Assembly (NCBI GenBank): GCA_963849955.1
Contig: CAWKJU010000027.1
Location: forward strand, 1-64,000
Length of the DNA: 64,000 nt
From: CAWFGW01 sp963849955
Lineage (GTDB): Bacteria; Bacteroidota; Bacteroidia; Cytophagales; JAAEPT01
Direction of reading: 5' to 3'
Position numbers and translations under genes: made by a program. The notes below the pieces were generated by a model. It searched no databases. It was not told where the DNA came from and saw nothing but the letters and a program-made list of their open reading frames with translations. Shown here piece by piece: positions 19,753-28,823 of this stretch. Positions within the stretch are counted from its first letter, which is position 1, and every line of letters begins with the position of its first letter.

Positions 19753-20661
19753 ATGATAAATCAAATGTTTACAAATCAAAAGAAAATCTCCGTTTTAGGA
19801 GCCTCCAGTGACCTTGGTGCAAACATCGCTGGAACTCGTTTAGGACCTGATGCTATTCGCATTGCAGGACTTCATCGAATTTTAAAGGACCTTGGCTATC
19901 ACACTGAAGATTTAGGTAACCTGATTGTACCATTACGGTCTTACGGTACCGATGGAGCAGATAATTATTTATCAGAAATAACTGCATTAAATAAAGCAAT
20001 TTTTGAATCGTGTTCACAATCACTCAATAAAGGTAATATAGCCTTAACTCTTGGTGGCGATCATAGCATTGCTATAGGCACTGTTGCCGCATCAGCGAAT
20101 CACTACAAAAACTTAGGTGTGGTATGGATTGACACCCATGCTGACCTGAACAACCCCACTAGTTCAATGTCGCAAAACATTCATGGCATGCCTGTCTCTA
20201 CATTACTACATAACGGTTTTCCTGAGCTTGTTTCTATTGTGACACAACGGCTAGAACCAGAAAACATTACACTTATTGGTTTAAGAGATATCGACAAAGA
20301 AGAACGCGTTATTTTACAAAAAAGCGGGATTCATTATTATACCATGCGGGATATTGATGAATTAGGAATTCAAGGCGTCTTCAAAAAGGTCAAAGAAAAT
20401 TTGTTGGATAAAGTCGATCACATTCATGTATCATTCGATTTGGATGTGATGGATCCGTTGCAAGTGCCAGGGGTTAGTACGCCTATAGATGGTGGGCTAA
20501 CTGCTCGGGAAGCCCACCTTTTACTGGAATTACTTTTTGAAACTCAAAAAACAGTTGCCTGTGATTTTGTTGAGTTGAACCCTATGAATGACATTCAAGG
20601 TAAGTCAGCAAAAATGGCTGTGAACCTCATTGGTTCATTATTCGGAACAGCCATAATATAA
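19753..20661 (+). CDS. rocF: Arginase
   Basis: 302 residues. It hydrolyses arginine to ornithine and urea using a binuclear Mn centre. All metal-binding motifs are present: LGGDHSIAIG, WIDTHADLN and SFDLDVMDP, plus the substrate-loop segment GVSTPIDGGLTAREA. A start at the second methionine (19765) is equally possible and would leave 49 bp to rocD. The pairing with rocD supports arginase rather than agmatinase or formiminoglutamase. The 3' end lies 7 bp from the stop of the convergent GH9 gene, so the two genes probably share a termination region. Confidence 0.93.
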   Translation: MINQMFTNQKKISVLGASSDLGANIAGTRLGPDAIRIAGLHRILKDLGYHTEDLGNLIVPLRSYGTDGADNYLSEITALNKAIFESCSQSLNKGNIALTLGGDHSIAIGTVAASANHYKNLGVVWIDTHADLNNPTSSMSQNIHGMPVSTLLHNGFPELVSIVTQRLEPENITLIGLRDIDKEERVILQKSGIHYYTMRDIDELGIQGVFKKVKENLLDKVDHIHVSFDLDVMDPLQVPGVSTPIDGGLTAREAHLLLELLFETQKTVACDFVELNPMNDIQGKSAKMAVNLIGSLFGTAII

Positions 20662-20668
20662 TTCTTCT

Positions 20669-22639
20669 TTACTCCTTTACTACTCTTACTACTTGTGAGG
20701 TTTGTCCGTCTATCAATTGAATTAAGTACATGCCTTTCGGTAATGCTGTTCCTATTAATTGTCCTTTAGTCGTTGTTGAATTACTTATCTCTCGTCCGTG
20801 CATATCAAGCAATCTATAGATTAATTCTTTTTCAGTATCTACATAAAAACCTTTTGAGGATATTGTTGGAAACACACTAATTGCGTTATTTTGATCTTTA
20901 TAATTAATACTATTTACAACATTAGGGTTTCCAAAGAAAACTTCAGCTGCAGCCGCCAAATAGGCCACTGGAGCATTCCAATTGATAGTGACTTCATTAC
21001 TCGCATAACTGCACCACTCATCAATGTAAGACAGCGCTGGTAATGAGGAAGTGTAATAATCACAATTGCCCTCGTTTAGATCGCTGTTATCTTCTTGACC
21101 AGGGTTAGGACCACCAGCAACCCAACCTGGAACGGGAGCCACAACAAAATCTGCGTAACTCTGTCTATGGTGAATATCCCTTGGTGTTTTATCCCCAAAA
21201 CCGGTAACAAAAGAGTAGCCAGTCGCATTTCTTCCGAGGATATAATCTAAATTAGACAATGCTGCATTTAAGTATGAAGTGTCATTAGTTAACTTAAACG
21301 CTTGAATTAGCATTAATCCTTCGTTGCCCACATTTCCATTACTGCCCCAGTAAAAATTTTTTGTTGTAAATCGGTACGCAGAACTAGTATACTGATCCAT
21401 TAAATTATTTGCATGAGAAATAATTTTGTTTCTAATAATCGACTTATCGGCTACACTTGTTAAACTATCAATATGATGAGCTAAGGATACCCATGTTAGT
21501 CCAGCTACATTTGGCCAGGATGGAGTAGATATGGATGAACTGATCAGATTGGTTGCTTGATAGTAATTACTATCTTTTGTAGTAATGTACAACTCGGCAG
21601 CAGCCCAGTCAAACTCATCATTAAAATTAGAATCGCCATACGCACCTGTATAGACATCCTCAGGTTGTATATAACGCACTTTTGGCTTGACTAACGCCCA
21701 CTCCCATGCATATTCTGCGGCAGCTAAACATTGAGCAGAATAACCAGGGAAATCAGTTTCATATTCTGCAAATATTCTGCTTGCTTGGGCCATTACAGCA
21801 GCAAAATCTAATGTGGCTGCAGTCCCTTTCATCATCACATAGCGGTCTTCTGTTGCATATTGAGGCATATTGGTCCCGGAAGTAAAATTAAGTGTCGTTA
21901 ATTTATGATATACCCCCCCATCGTTTGGATCTTGCATGGTTAACATCCAATCTAAATTCCATTTTGCTTCTTCTAACACATCGGGAATAGTATTTCCACT
22001 TTCGGGTATTTTGATTCTAAATTTCTTAAAATATTCAGGAAAATGCTCATATAAAGCTAAAATGGTATAAGTACTTATTCCAGAGTTGACCATGTATTTA
22101 CCATAATCACCAGCATCATACCAGCCTTTTGGAGAAGAAATAGTCGAGCCAGCCGGTCTATTTGGTCCTGATGCATTAGAATGTATATACACCTTATCAT
22201 CTGGATGACCTAACGGTCGAGCGTATACTCCTGCAAATTCCGAAGTGAGACTAGTCGAAGCTCTATTAAAATAATATGCCTTTAACAATCCTTTTAATAC
22301 CCCTCTGTGTACATTTTCTTTTATTTCAAAAGAATAAGAGTTGGGTAAACCTGCTATTTTTAAATAATAAGTTCCTTCTTGCTTAAAAGCTGAAAAATCA
22401 GCGAGCTTAACAGTTTCTCCAGATGGTGCCCATGTTGATGAGGTAGATAAATTACCTGAATAGACAACATCAGCATTTAAAACATTCACGACCTCAAACG
22501 AATTTGCAGTAGAAGGAGCTATAGCAAACTTTTGTTCGGAAGGATAAAAGCCAATCTGGTTTAATTTAATTGATTGTGAATAACTTTGGAAATTTAACAA
22601 TGATAGGAATAAAATAATTAAAGATACTATTAATCTCAT
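20669..22639 (-). CDS. Secreted GH9 glycosidase (endoglucanase-like) with T9SS tail
   Basis: 656 residues: signal peptide (1-22), an N-terminal Ig-like CelD_N domain (about 23-105), a GH9 (alpha/alpha)6 catalytic domain (about 110-565), and a T9SS type A sorting tail (the last 75 residues, with SVFPTISSKGF and GMYLIQLI). Catalytic features: the nucleophile-water aspartates in GWYDAGDYGKY (D175, D178) and the acid Glu near residue 550 in NEVTINWNAPVAYLAA. HHRQSYAD near residue 490 is the conserved His/Arg substrate motif. It is likely to cut beta-1,4-glucan outside the cell; whether cellulose or mixed glucan cannot be read. No PUL genes flank it. Confidence 0.92.
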   Translation of the reverse strand: MRLIVSLIILFLSLLNFQSYSQSIKLNQIGFYPSEQKFAIAPSTANSFEVVNVLNADVVYSGNLSTSSTWAPSGETVKLADFSAFKQEGTYYLKIAGLPNSYSFEIKENVHRGVLKGLLKAYYFNRASTSLTSEFAGVYARPLGHPDDKVYIHSNASGPNRPAGSTISSPKGWYDAGDYGKYMVNSGISTYTILALYEHFPEYFKKFRIKIPESGNTIPDVLEEAKWNLDWMLTMQDPNDGGVYHKLTTLNFTSGTNMPQYATEDRYVMMKGTAATLDFAAVMAQASRIFAEYETDFPGYSAQCLAAAEYAWEWALVKPKVRYIQPEDVYTGAYGDSNFNDEFDWAAAELYITTKDSNYYQATNLISSSISTPSWPNVAGLTWVSLAHHIDSLTSVADKSIIRNKIISHANNLMDQYTSSAYRFTTKNFYWGSNGNVGNEGLMLIQAFKLTNDTSYLNAALSNLDYILGRNATGYSFVTGFGDKTPRDIHHRQSYADFVVAPVPGWVAGGPNPGQEDNSDLNEGNCDYYTSSLPALSYIDEWCSYASNEVTINWNAPVAYLAAAAEVFFGNPNVVNSINYKDQNNAISVFPTISSKGFYVDTEKELIYRLLDMHGREISNSTTTKGQLIGTALPKGMYLIQLIDGQTSQVVRVVKE

Positions 22640-22929
22640 ACTTAGGAAGTTTATAATTAAAGTGTTAGATGGATATTACATCGTAAATACGATATTACGT
22701 GTGATAGTAACCTTCAATTGAGTAAATAGTTTAAATTTCAAACTATCTACCGTTCAAAACGGCCTATCTCATCATACATTTGATCCTAAAATTCTGATTA
22801 ACCCGCATCAAACCTCACATATCCATATAGCTACAAAATGCTAAAAATCAGTTGTAAATCTTTTCCTTACATGACAAAAGTCAATGTATGTTACCTTCAT
22901 TCTGGTTTCCTTTAAAAGAAAAAAAGCAT

Positions 22930-23157
22930 ATGAAAAAAAACATGGGAAACATAGACAGAATAATTCGTTTTTCTGTTGTTGCATTCATCTTAGGATTATA
23001 TTTCGCAGAGATCCTTTCTGGAACACTAGGTATTATTTCGCTCGTTTTTGCCGCAATAGTATTATTTACAATTGTTTCAGGTAGATGTCCTCTCTATTTA
23101 CCATTCGGTATTAAAACATGTTCAACAAAAATCAAAGGGAAGAGAGTTTTACGGTAA
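22930..23157 (+). CDS. DUF2892 (YgaP-type) small membrane protein
   Basis: 75 residues from the ATG at 22930. The longer frame from 22888 adds unconvincing residues. It opens MGNIDRIIRF, has two hydrophobic helices joined by SGTLGII, and ends with GRCPLYLPFGIKTC. All of this is diagnostic for DUF2892 inner-membrane proteins. The two cysteines near the C-terminus are conserved in the family. In other bacteria the domain is often fused to or paired with rhodanese; here it stands alone. No function is claimed beyond a membrane location. Confidence 0.85.
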   Translation: MKKNMGNIDRIIRFSVVAFILGLYFAEILSGTLGIISLVFAAIVLFTIVSGRCPLYLPFGIKTCSTKIKGKRVLR

Positions 23158-23240
23158 CTAATATTTTCTTTTCAAGAAAGACATTATTGGTCCACTTAAA
23201 TAATTGTTTTGAAGATTCTATAGCAAAACAAGAATTATTC

Positions 23241-24482
23241 TTAAATAATTGAAGCATCTAACAAACGAAATTGATCAAGCGCTGCTGGCAACGAATCAAC
23301 CGTTTTTAAATCCATTTTATCTAGTAACTTATTACTACTCAATAAAACGGGTTGATTAGGATAACCTTGATCTCTTAAATGATGTACCAACTTCATCACT
23401 AAAAAACCATCCATCCATTGCCAAAAATGCTTCTGAAACACCTCATACGAAACCGATTTGTTTCTAATCTCTTCGACTTTTTGAATTCCGTTGATTGAGA
23501 TAAGAAAATCATTAACAGGTGGAATAAAATTCAGCTTCAAACCTGACTGATAATACCTTTCGGTAGAAGAAAACAAGGGTTGAAGCAATTCATAGATCTC
23601 ATAGTTATATGTCTCTCCTATCCCTTCTTTTAGCCACTCCATTTGAGCTCGTCCTGTTCCAAATGGTACCCGATCCGATACCCTGCACGAGGGGTAAACT
23701 GTAGCTTTAACAATATCTTGCCAACCACCATTCACCACTAGTTTGTGAAGAAAGTAAAAATCTTCCCCTGCTTTACGCCTGTTCATGCCCCCCGACTTGG
23801 CGTAGCGAGCAGCTCTTACAGCCATACACGAACCTACCGTGTGTACAGCATTTGGAAAACCTGCTAACTTCAACCCTTGCACATACAAACGCAAGTGCAA
23901 TTCGTAAGAGATAATTCCTTTTCGCAGTTGTTCATTTGGCTCATTTTGATAGCGATGTTCAAAATGAAAGTGTGCAACCTCAATATTCTTGTTTTCAAAA
24001 CTTTTCTCCGCTTCGACTAAGTAGTTTTCAGACACAACACAATCTGCATCAAGGCATATAATTGGACCATCGTTGTTAACAGCAGCCCATCGTTGTACTG
24101 CTTCATCCATCCCGATTTTTCGGGCAAGGCCAGCTCCTGCATGTTTTTGTGCTAGCGATTCTTCTTTAATAATCAATATTTCCAAAAAATCAGGTTTAGA
24201 AGTCGACCATTCAATAATTTGATTTTCGCATTGTCGGTTAACTTCCAAATCCATCAAAGAAGCATGCTCAGGAGCATTGATGATAATGATTATTTCGACT
24301 GTTCCGCGAGGTGGTTGGCATTTCGCTAGCGAATCAAGCGTAGCTTTTATATTGGGTTCTTTGTAGGCCGGAATTGCTATTATCAAACTTAAATCATCTC
24401 TGGAACGTGTACTAAAGTAGGGTTGATTAACCTGAAATCGGTTGATATAAGTTTCAATTATTGGTATTAGAGAAGATTTCAC
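23241..24482 (-). CDS. Family 2 glycosyltransferase
   Basis: 413 residues with a GT-A fold. The opening strand IIAIPAYKEPNIKATLDSL contains the family 2 nucleotide-sugar motif, followed by IIIINAPEH and the metal-binding ICLDADCVVSENYL (DxD-like). GEDFYFLHKLVV provides the ED acceptor motif. No membrane helices are seen, so it acts in the cytoplasm or at the membrane surface. The donor and acceptor cannot be told. It is divergent from miaE with 55 bp between starts. Confidence 0.85.
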   Translation of the reverse strand: MKSSLIPIIETYINRFQVNQPYFSTRSRDDLSLIIAIPAYKEPNIKATLDSLAKCQPPRGTVEIIIIINAPEHASLMDLEVNRQCENQIIEWSTSKPDFLEILIIKEESLAQKHAGAGLARKIGMDEAVQRWAAVNNDGPIICLDADCVVSENYLVEAEKSFENKNIEVAHFHFEHRYQNEPNEQLRKGIISYELHLRLYVQGLKLAGFPNAVHTVGSCMAVRAARYAKSGGMNRRKAGEDFYFLHKLVVNGGWQDIVKATVYPSCRVSDRVPFGTGRAQMEWLKEGIGETYNYEIYELLQPLFSSTERYYQSGLKLNFIPPVNDFLISINGIQKVEEIRNKSVSYEVFQKHFWQWMDGFLVMKLVHHLRDQGYPNQPVLLSSNKLLDKMDLKTVDSLPAALDQFRLLDASII

Positions 24483-24537
24483 TACTCAAATATCTAAAAA
24501 TCTATCGTCTAAAAGACTAAACTCCTATTTTTACATC

Positions 24538-25125
24538 ATGAGATATTCTATTGACTTAAAAGTGGCTTCTTCAACTGAATGGCTTGAAGCAGTGTTAAAT
24601 GACTTTGATGCTTTTTTGCAAGACCATGCCGATTGTGAACGGAAGGCATCTGCCATGGCAACTTCTATGATAGCTAAATATCCTGATCGCACAATTATTA
24701 TCCCTGAAATGGTTGAAACAGCTATTGAGGAGTTAGAACATTTTCAGCAAGTGTTTGATGTGATGCAAGAGCGTGGAGTTCCACTCAATAAATCAATGCC
24801 TGAAGATCCCTACATCAAACATTTAACTCCCGTGACACACGGTGGAACCGAAGAAACACGGTTTCTTTCTCGTCTACTCATGAGTTCTGTGTTAGAGTGT
24901 CGAGGCTGTGAACGCTTTAAAATGATTGCTGAAAATATTGAAGATGAAAAGCTTCGCAAGTTCTACAAAAATTTGTGGACCTGTGAAGCAAAGCACGGAA
25001 ATATCTTTGTGAAACTAGCCTTAGAATATTTTGATGAAAAACAGGTGTACGACCGACTGGAACAAATAATGATTGCAGAAGGTGAAGTAGTAAAAAACTT
25101 AACTATTCGCCCAGCACTACATTAA
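24538..25125 (+). CDS. miaE: tRNA-(ms2io6A37) hydroxylase MiaE
   Basis: 195 residues, the usual MiaE length. It is a di-iron ferritin-like monooxygenase that hydroxylates the ms2i6A base at position 37 of tRNA. The iron ligands lie in AIEELEHFQQ (E-x-x-H), in SVLECRGCERF and in TCEAKHGNIF (E-x-x-H). The opening CERKASAMA carries the first helix glutamate. It is monocistronic, and the following gene has its own promoter 12 nt after this stop. Confidence 0.92.
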   Translation: MRYSIDLKVASSTEWLEAVLNDFDAFLQDHADCERKASAMATSMIAKYPDRTIIIPEMVETAIEELEHFQQVFDVMQERGVPLNKSMPEDPYIKHLTPVTHGGTEETRFLSRLLMSSVLECRGCERFKMIAENIEDEKLRKFYKNLWTCEAKHGNIFVKLALEYFDEKQVYDRLEQIMIAEGEVVKNLTIRPALH

Positions 25126-25136
25126 ATTGTGTTTAT

Positions 25137-25164
25137 TTGATATTAGTTTTCCAATGTAACTTTG
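25137..25164 (+). promoter_or_regulatory. Bacteroidota-type promoter of the OmpA/PD40 gene
   Basis: TTG (25137-25139), a 17-nt spacer and TAACTTTG (25157-25164) match the Bacteroidota -33/-7 consensus exactly. Transcription should begin near 25171, about 28 nt before the ATG at 25199. Confidence 0.75.
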
Positions 25165-25198
25165 AAAAACTTAACTTGTAAAAATGATAAGTCCGTTT

Positions 25199-27310
25199 AT
25201 GAAAAAACTAGTTCTCCTACAGCTATTATTTGTCTTTATGATCTCCATTACTGCAATTGGTCAAACAAAGGTAGTATACAGCACTACTTTTGATACTAAC
25301 GATGGCAAGTGGAGTGATATACCACGAAATGACGAGAAGTATTACCGGGTAATTAAAGACGGAAAGTTACAGATTGAACATCGTGATGGGGAAGAATCAT
25401 ACATCACTTACGTTACCCCTTTTATTGATAAAAACAAACCTTTTATTATTGAATATGATTTAGTGGTTCATGAAGGCAACGATGCTTCTGTGCTAATTCA
25501 ATTGGAGAGCCGGAATGGAAATTTTTATTACTTCCAAATTATGCCCGCTTTACAAGCCTTTTCGGTGATCACTTATTCAACAGAAAAAGATGAATGGAAA
25601 ACTATTGCTAAGAAAAAAACAAAAAACGACCTTACCCAATCGACTTTTATTAATAGACTGGGAGAAAATAATCATGTTCAAATACGCGTAAGTGAAAGTG
25701 ACATCACCTATACTATAAATGATCAGGTGATATTCAACGAGAAAACCTCCAGCTTGATCCCGTATGAATATTTTCGCAGCATTGGAATAAACACCACTCA
25801 GCAATCGAAACTATCAATTGATAATTTCATTTTTAAACAAGATAGCGAAGCCATCAACTTAGCTGTGGATGGGGTGTTTACAGATCCTGAGATATTACCC
25901 AAATCGATCAACTTGAAAAACACAGAACGTAAACCAGTAATTACCCATGACGGAAAAACACTTTATTTTATCCGTGTAATGAATAAAGAGAATGGTGACG
26001 ATGATATATGGTTGAGCAATTTAAATGCAGATAGCACGTGGGGTAATTCAAAAAGCATTGGCGCACCTTTAAATACTTTTGATCATAATGGAGTAGTTTC
26101 CGCATCCTCAGATAACAATTCACTTGTCGTGATGTCGAACTATGATAAATCGAAATCATCTCCAATATACATATCAAGAAGAACTCCTGCTGGATGGTCA
26201 AAGCCTGAAAATATTGAAATAGAGGGGTTTTATAATAATGGGGAATCCATTGAAGCTTCTCTATCAAATGATAACGCTGTTTTAATACTAGCAATAGAAA
26301 ACAAAGATTCCTATGGAAGAAATGACTTCTATGTGTCCTTCCGAAAACAAGATGGAAGTTATACAAAACCACAAAATATGGGCACACAACTTAACACTTG
26401 GGGTTGGGAAGTATCTCCGTTTATCGCTGGTGATAATAAAACACTCTACTTTTCAACAGATGGTTTGCCAGGTTATGGCAGGCAAGATATTTTTGTTTCA
26501 AAACGGTTAGACAATAGCTGGACTAATTGGAGTAAACCTATCAATCTTGGCCCTCAAGTTAATTCCAGCTCATGGGATACATACTTTACCACTCCCGTGT
26601 CAGGAGAAATCGCATACATGTCTTCCGACCGATCTGGGTCACCCAAAATATATCAACTTAATATATCACTAGCCAATAAACCAGAAGCTGTAAACACCTT
26701 TAGCGGAAAAGTTATCAATGCTAAAACAGGTGAACCAATTAGCACCGACATAGAAATTAGAACCTTGTTAACCGACTCATTAATCACAACTATCACCTCA
26801 TTACCATCTGATGGAAGCTATTTTGCGGTACTGAACAAAGGATACGAATATTCATTTAGAGCAGTTAAGGAAGGTTATTACCCAGAATCAAAGAATGTTG
26901 ATTTAACAAACCTAAATACCTATACCAACACCATCGAAGATTTAATATTACATCCTTTCGAAAAGGATCAAATCATCCGATTAAACAACATTTTCTTTGA
27001 CCGTGGAACCGCAACTATTTTACCAACTTCAATACCTGAACTGGACAAACTGGTTAACTTATTAAAGACCAATGTTAATTTAGAAATTTTAGTTATGGGT
27101 CATACTGATAATCAAGGGAGTACAGATGTTAATCTCCGATTATCTACCGAAAGAGCAAAAACAGTAATGGATTACCTCATTTCTCAGGGCATTTCTAAAA
27201 AGAGATTAAATTATGAAGGTTTTGGTGGTACAATACCCATAGCTGAGAACTTTAAAGAAGAAACAAGAAAGTTAAATAGACGTGTTGAATTTAAGATAAT
27301 CAGTATTTAA
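25199..27310 (+). CDS. OmpA-family envelope protein with PD40 repeats
   Basis: 703 residues from the ATG at 25199 (signal peptide KKLVLLQLLFVFMISITAIG). Domains in order: a lectin-like jelly-roll (about 20-210), a run of PD40 (WD40-like beta-propeller) blades (about 225-490, with TLYFSTDGLPGYGRQDIF and SEIAYMSSDRSG-type motifs), a carboxypeptidase regulatory-like domain (about 500-575), and a C-terminal OmpA peptidoglycan-binding domain (about 585-703, with VMGHTDNQGS and NRRVEFKI). Such proteins link the outer membrane to peptidoglycan. In some Bacteroidota, relatives (PorE-type) take part in T9SS. A T9SS role is possible but unproven here. Confidence 0.88.
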   Translation: MKKLVLLQLLFVFMISITAIGQTKVVYSTTFDTNDGKWSDIPRNDEKYYRVIKDGKLQIEHRDGEESYITYVTPFIDKNKPFIIEYDLVVHEGNDASVLIQLESRNGNFYYFQIMPALQAFSVITYSTEKDEWKTIAKKKTKNDLTQSTFINRLGENNHVQIRVSESDITYTINDQVIFNEKTSSLIPYEYFRSIGINTTQQSKLSIDNFIFKQDSEAINLAVDGVFTDPEILPKSINLKNTERKPVITHDGKTLYFIRVMNKENGDDDIWLSNLNADSTWGNSKSIGAPLNTFDHNGVVSASSDNNSLVVMSNYDKSKSSPIYISRRTPAGWSKPENIEIEGFYNNGESIEASLSNDNAVLILAIENKDSYGRNDFYVSFRKQDGSYTKPQNMGTQLNTWGWEVSPFIAGDNKTLYFSTDGLPGYGRQDIFVSKRLDNSWTNWSKPINLGPQVNSSSWDTYFTTPVSGEIAYMSSDRSGSPKIYQLNISLANKPEAVNTFSGKVINAKTGEPISTDIEIRTLLTDSLITTITSLPSDGSYFAVLNKGYEYSFRAVKEGYYPESKNVDLTNLNTYTNTIEDLILHPFEKDQIIRLNNIFFDRGTATILPTSIPELDKLVNLLKTNVNLEILVMGHTDNQGSTDVNLRLSTERAKTVMDYLISQGISKKRLNYEGFGGTIPIAENFKEETRKLNRRVEFKIISI

Positions 27311-27461
27311 CATCTTGCCCTTCTTCTACTCGTAACTATTCTCTCATAACTGTTTGGGTAAAAAACATAATTGCAGCAGGTAATGGGGTCAAATACTGAC
27401 TATTAACTGCTTAGGATGCATCTTTTAATCGTCATTCCCTTTAGGTTTACCATATTGTATT

Positions 27462-27635
27462 ATTTCAAGGGAGAAGATTATCTTGAAGTAAATAGAAAGC
27501 TGACAGGGTGAACTATCGTCATTCCTAGTTTTCGTAGAACTATTTCCGGATTAAGTCCCTGTCAGTTTTATTAGGAGCAAGATTCAAATAGAAATTTGGG
27601 AAAGACCCATTATCAAAGGAATTGAATAATACTCC
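27462..27635 (+). ncRNA. IS110 bridge RNA (predicted)
   Basis: Three consecutive stem-loops precede the transposase. SL1: ATTTCAAG (27462-27469) pairs with CTTGAAGT (27482-27489). SL2: a 13-bp stem (27496-27508 with 27557-27569, core CTGACAGGG/CCCTGTCAG), an internal loop and a terminal hairpin TAGTT/AACTA (526-530/538-542). SL3: GGAG/CTCC (574-577/632-635), ATTCAA/TTGAAT (582-587/622-627), an internal loop and a terminal GGG/CCC hairpin (598-600/606-608). Guides: left target 27515-27525, right target 27542-27546, left donor 27588-27595, right donor 27615-27618. This is the layout known for the IS621 bridge RNA. RNA ends are not known. Confidence 0.75.
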
Positions 27636-27659
27636 ATTATTTACTTAAACAATAAAGGT

Positions 27660-28661
27660 ATGGAATTTAACTGGTTTGTAGGTATAGATGTAAGTAAACA
27701 GACGTTTGATGTCGCATTTAAGAAAGGGTCTGAAGCTTATGTTCACACCAAATATTCAAATAATAAAAAAGGAATAAACGAGTTCCTAAAGTACCTTAAA
27801 ATCAATAAGGTGTTTGTTAAGACTGGTTTAATATGTTTAGAGCATACAGGTATTTACACCCATTTATTACTAGACATGCTAAGTAGTAAATATGCAAACA
27901 TTTGGTTAGAACACGCCTTGAGTATTAAAAGATCTTTAGGACTTCGTAGAGGGAAAAATGACAAGGTAGATTCAATGAGAATAGCAGAATATGCTTATCG
28001 ATTTCAAGACCAAAGTGTGTTGTGGCAACCTGCCAGGGAAGAAATAAATAAGCTGAAAAGACTTATTTCGTTGAGATTTAGATTAATAAAAACAAAAAAA
28101 CTGCTTAATGCACCTCTAATTGAAAGTGACGATGTTAAGGCTTTATCTTTTAATGATGTTAAACGGTTGACTCTGCCAATCATCAAAAAACTCGACCTTC
28201 AAATCAATGAATTGGAACAAGAAATCGATTTGTTAATTAAATCCGACCAGCACTTAAATAGATTAGAAGAAATCATAACATCTGTAGATGGTGTAGGTAG
28301 AGTAACTGCTTGGCAAATGATTGCTGCGACAAATGAATTTAAAGACTTTAAGAATGCAAGACAGTTTGCTTGTTATAGTGGAGTTGTTCCTTTTGAACAT
28401 AGTTCAGGAAGTAGTATTTCTTCAAAACCAAGAGTAAGTCATTTGGCTAATAAACGAATGAAAGAATTATTACACCTCTCAGCCTTATCTGCAACGATAA
28501 TGAAGGGGGAATTAAACGATTATTATAATCGGAAAGTAAAAGAAGGAAAAAACAAAATGCTTGTATTAAACAACATCAGGAATAAGTTAACTCAGCGAGT
28601 CTTTTCTTGTATCTCACAAAATAGAAAATATGAAAAATCTTATACTCATTCACTTGCTTAA
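27660..28661 (+). CDS. IS110-family transposase/recombinase
   Basis: 333 residues. The N-terminal DEDD RuvC-like domain has D10 (GIDVSK), E61 (CLEHTGIY), D101 and D104 (GKNDKVDSMRIAEYA). A coiled coil spans about 125-200. The C-terminal Tnp_20-like domain contains the helix-hairpin-helix SVDGVGRVTAWQM and ACYSGVVPFEHSSGSS with the presumed nucleophilic serine (248-249). All key residues are intact and there is no frameshift, so the element may be active. Its guide RNA lies just upstream on the same strand. Confidence 0.95.
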   Translation: MEFNWFVGIDVSKQTFDVAFKKGSEAYVHTKYSNNKKGINEFLKYLKINKVFVKTGLICLEHTGIYTHLLLDMLSSKYANIWLEHALSIKRSLGLRRGKNDKVDSMRIAEYAYRFQDQSVLWQPAREEINKLKRLISLRFRLIKTKKLLNAPLIESDDVKALSFNDVKRLTLPIIKKLDLQINELEQEIDLLIKSDQHLNRLEEIITSVDGVGRVTAWQMIAATNEFKDFKNARQFACYSGVVPFEHSSGSSISSKPRVSHLANKRMKELLHLSALSATIMKGELNDYYNRKVKEGKNKMLVLNNIRNKLTQRVFSCISQNRKYEKSYTHSLA

Positions 28662-28674
28662 ACCATAGAAATCC

Positions 28675-28760
28675 GAAATTGTAGTGAAACGAAAATTATC
28701 GGGAATCTCATTGAGATAGAAACACGATCTAATGGTTGTTTTAAGCGAGAGATCCCTGAT
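28675..28760. repeat. REP-like palindrome, IS110 target (right part)
   Basis: After removal of the IS, CGTCATTCC (ending 27438) joins GAAATTG (from 28675). The result is an imperfect palindrome closed by ATTATCGGGAATC (28695-28707). Further on, ATCTCATTGAGAT (28705-28717) is a near-perfect palindrome, and GAGATCCCTGAT (28749-28760) pairs imperfectly with the 28698-28709 segment. Confidence 0.5.
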
Positions 28761-28823
28761 ATTATGAGAAAAACAAAATTCAATGTTGCGGTAATCACAA
28801 AATTTTCACCCCTCAATTTCTGT

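Larger units (their letters stand above)
27439..28672 (+). mobile_element. IS110-family insertion sequence, complete
   Basis: 1234 bp between two CC dinucleotides (27437-27438 and 28673-28674), one of which is the target core. The left end is a 221-bp non-coding stretch holding a bridge-RNA-like structure. The right end is only 11 bp after the transposase stop. The termini lack inverted repeats, as usual for IS110. The ends were set by four short matches between the bridge RNA loops and the DNA at the junctions. Joining the flanks restores a continuous REP-like palindrome, so the element sits inside a repeat. Confidence 0.85.

Noticed and set aside
27439..27440. CT at this position as the IS110 core dinucleotide, as in IS621
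   Set aside because: A CT core gives no matching right boundary. The CC at 27437-27438 and 28673-28674 satisfies all four guide matches at once.
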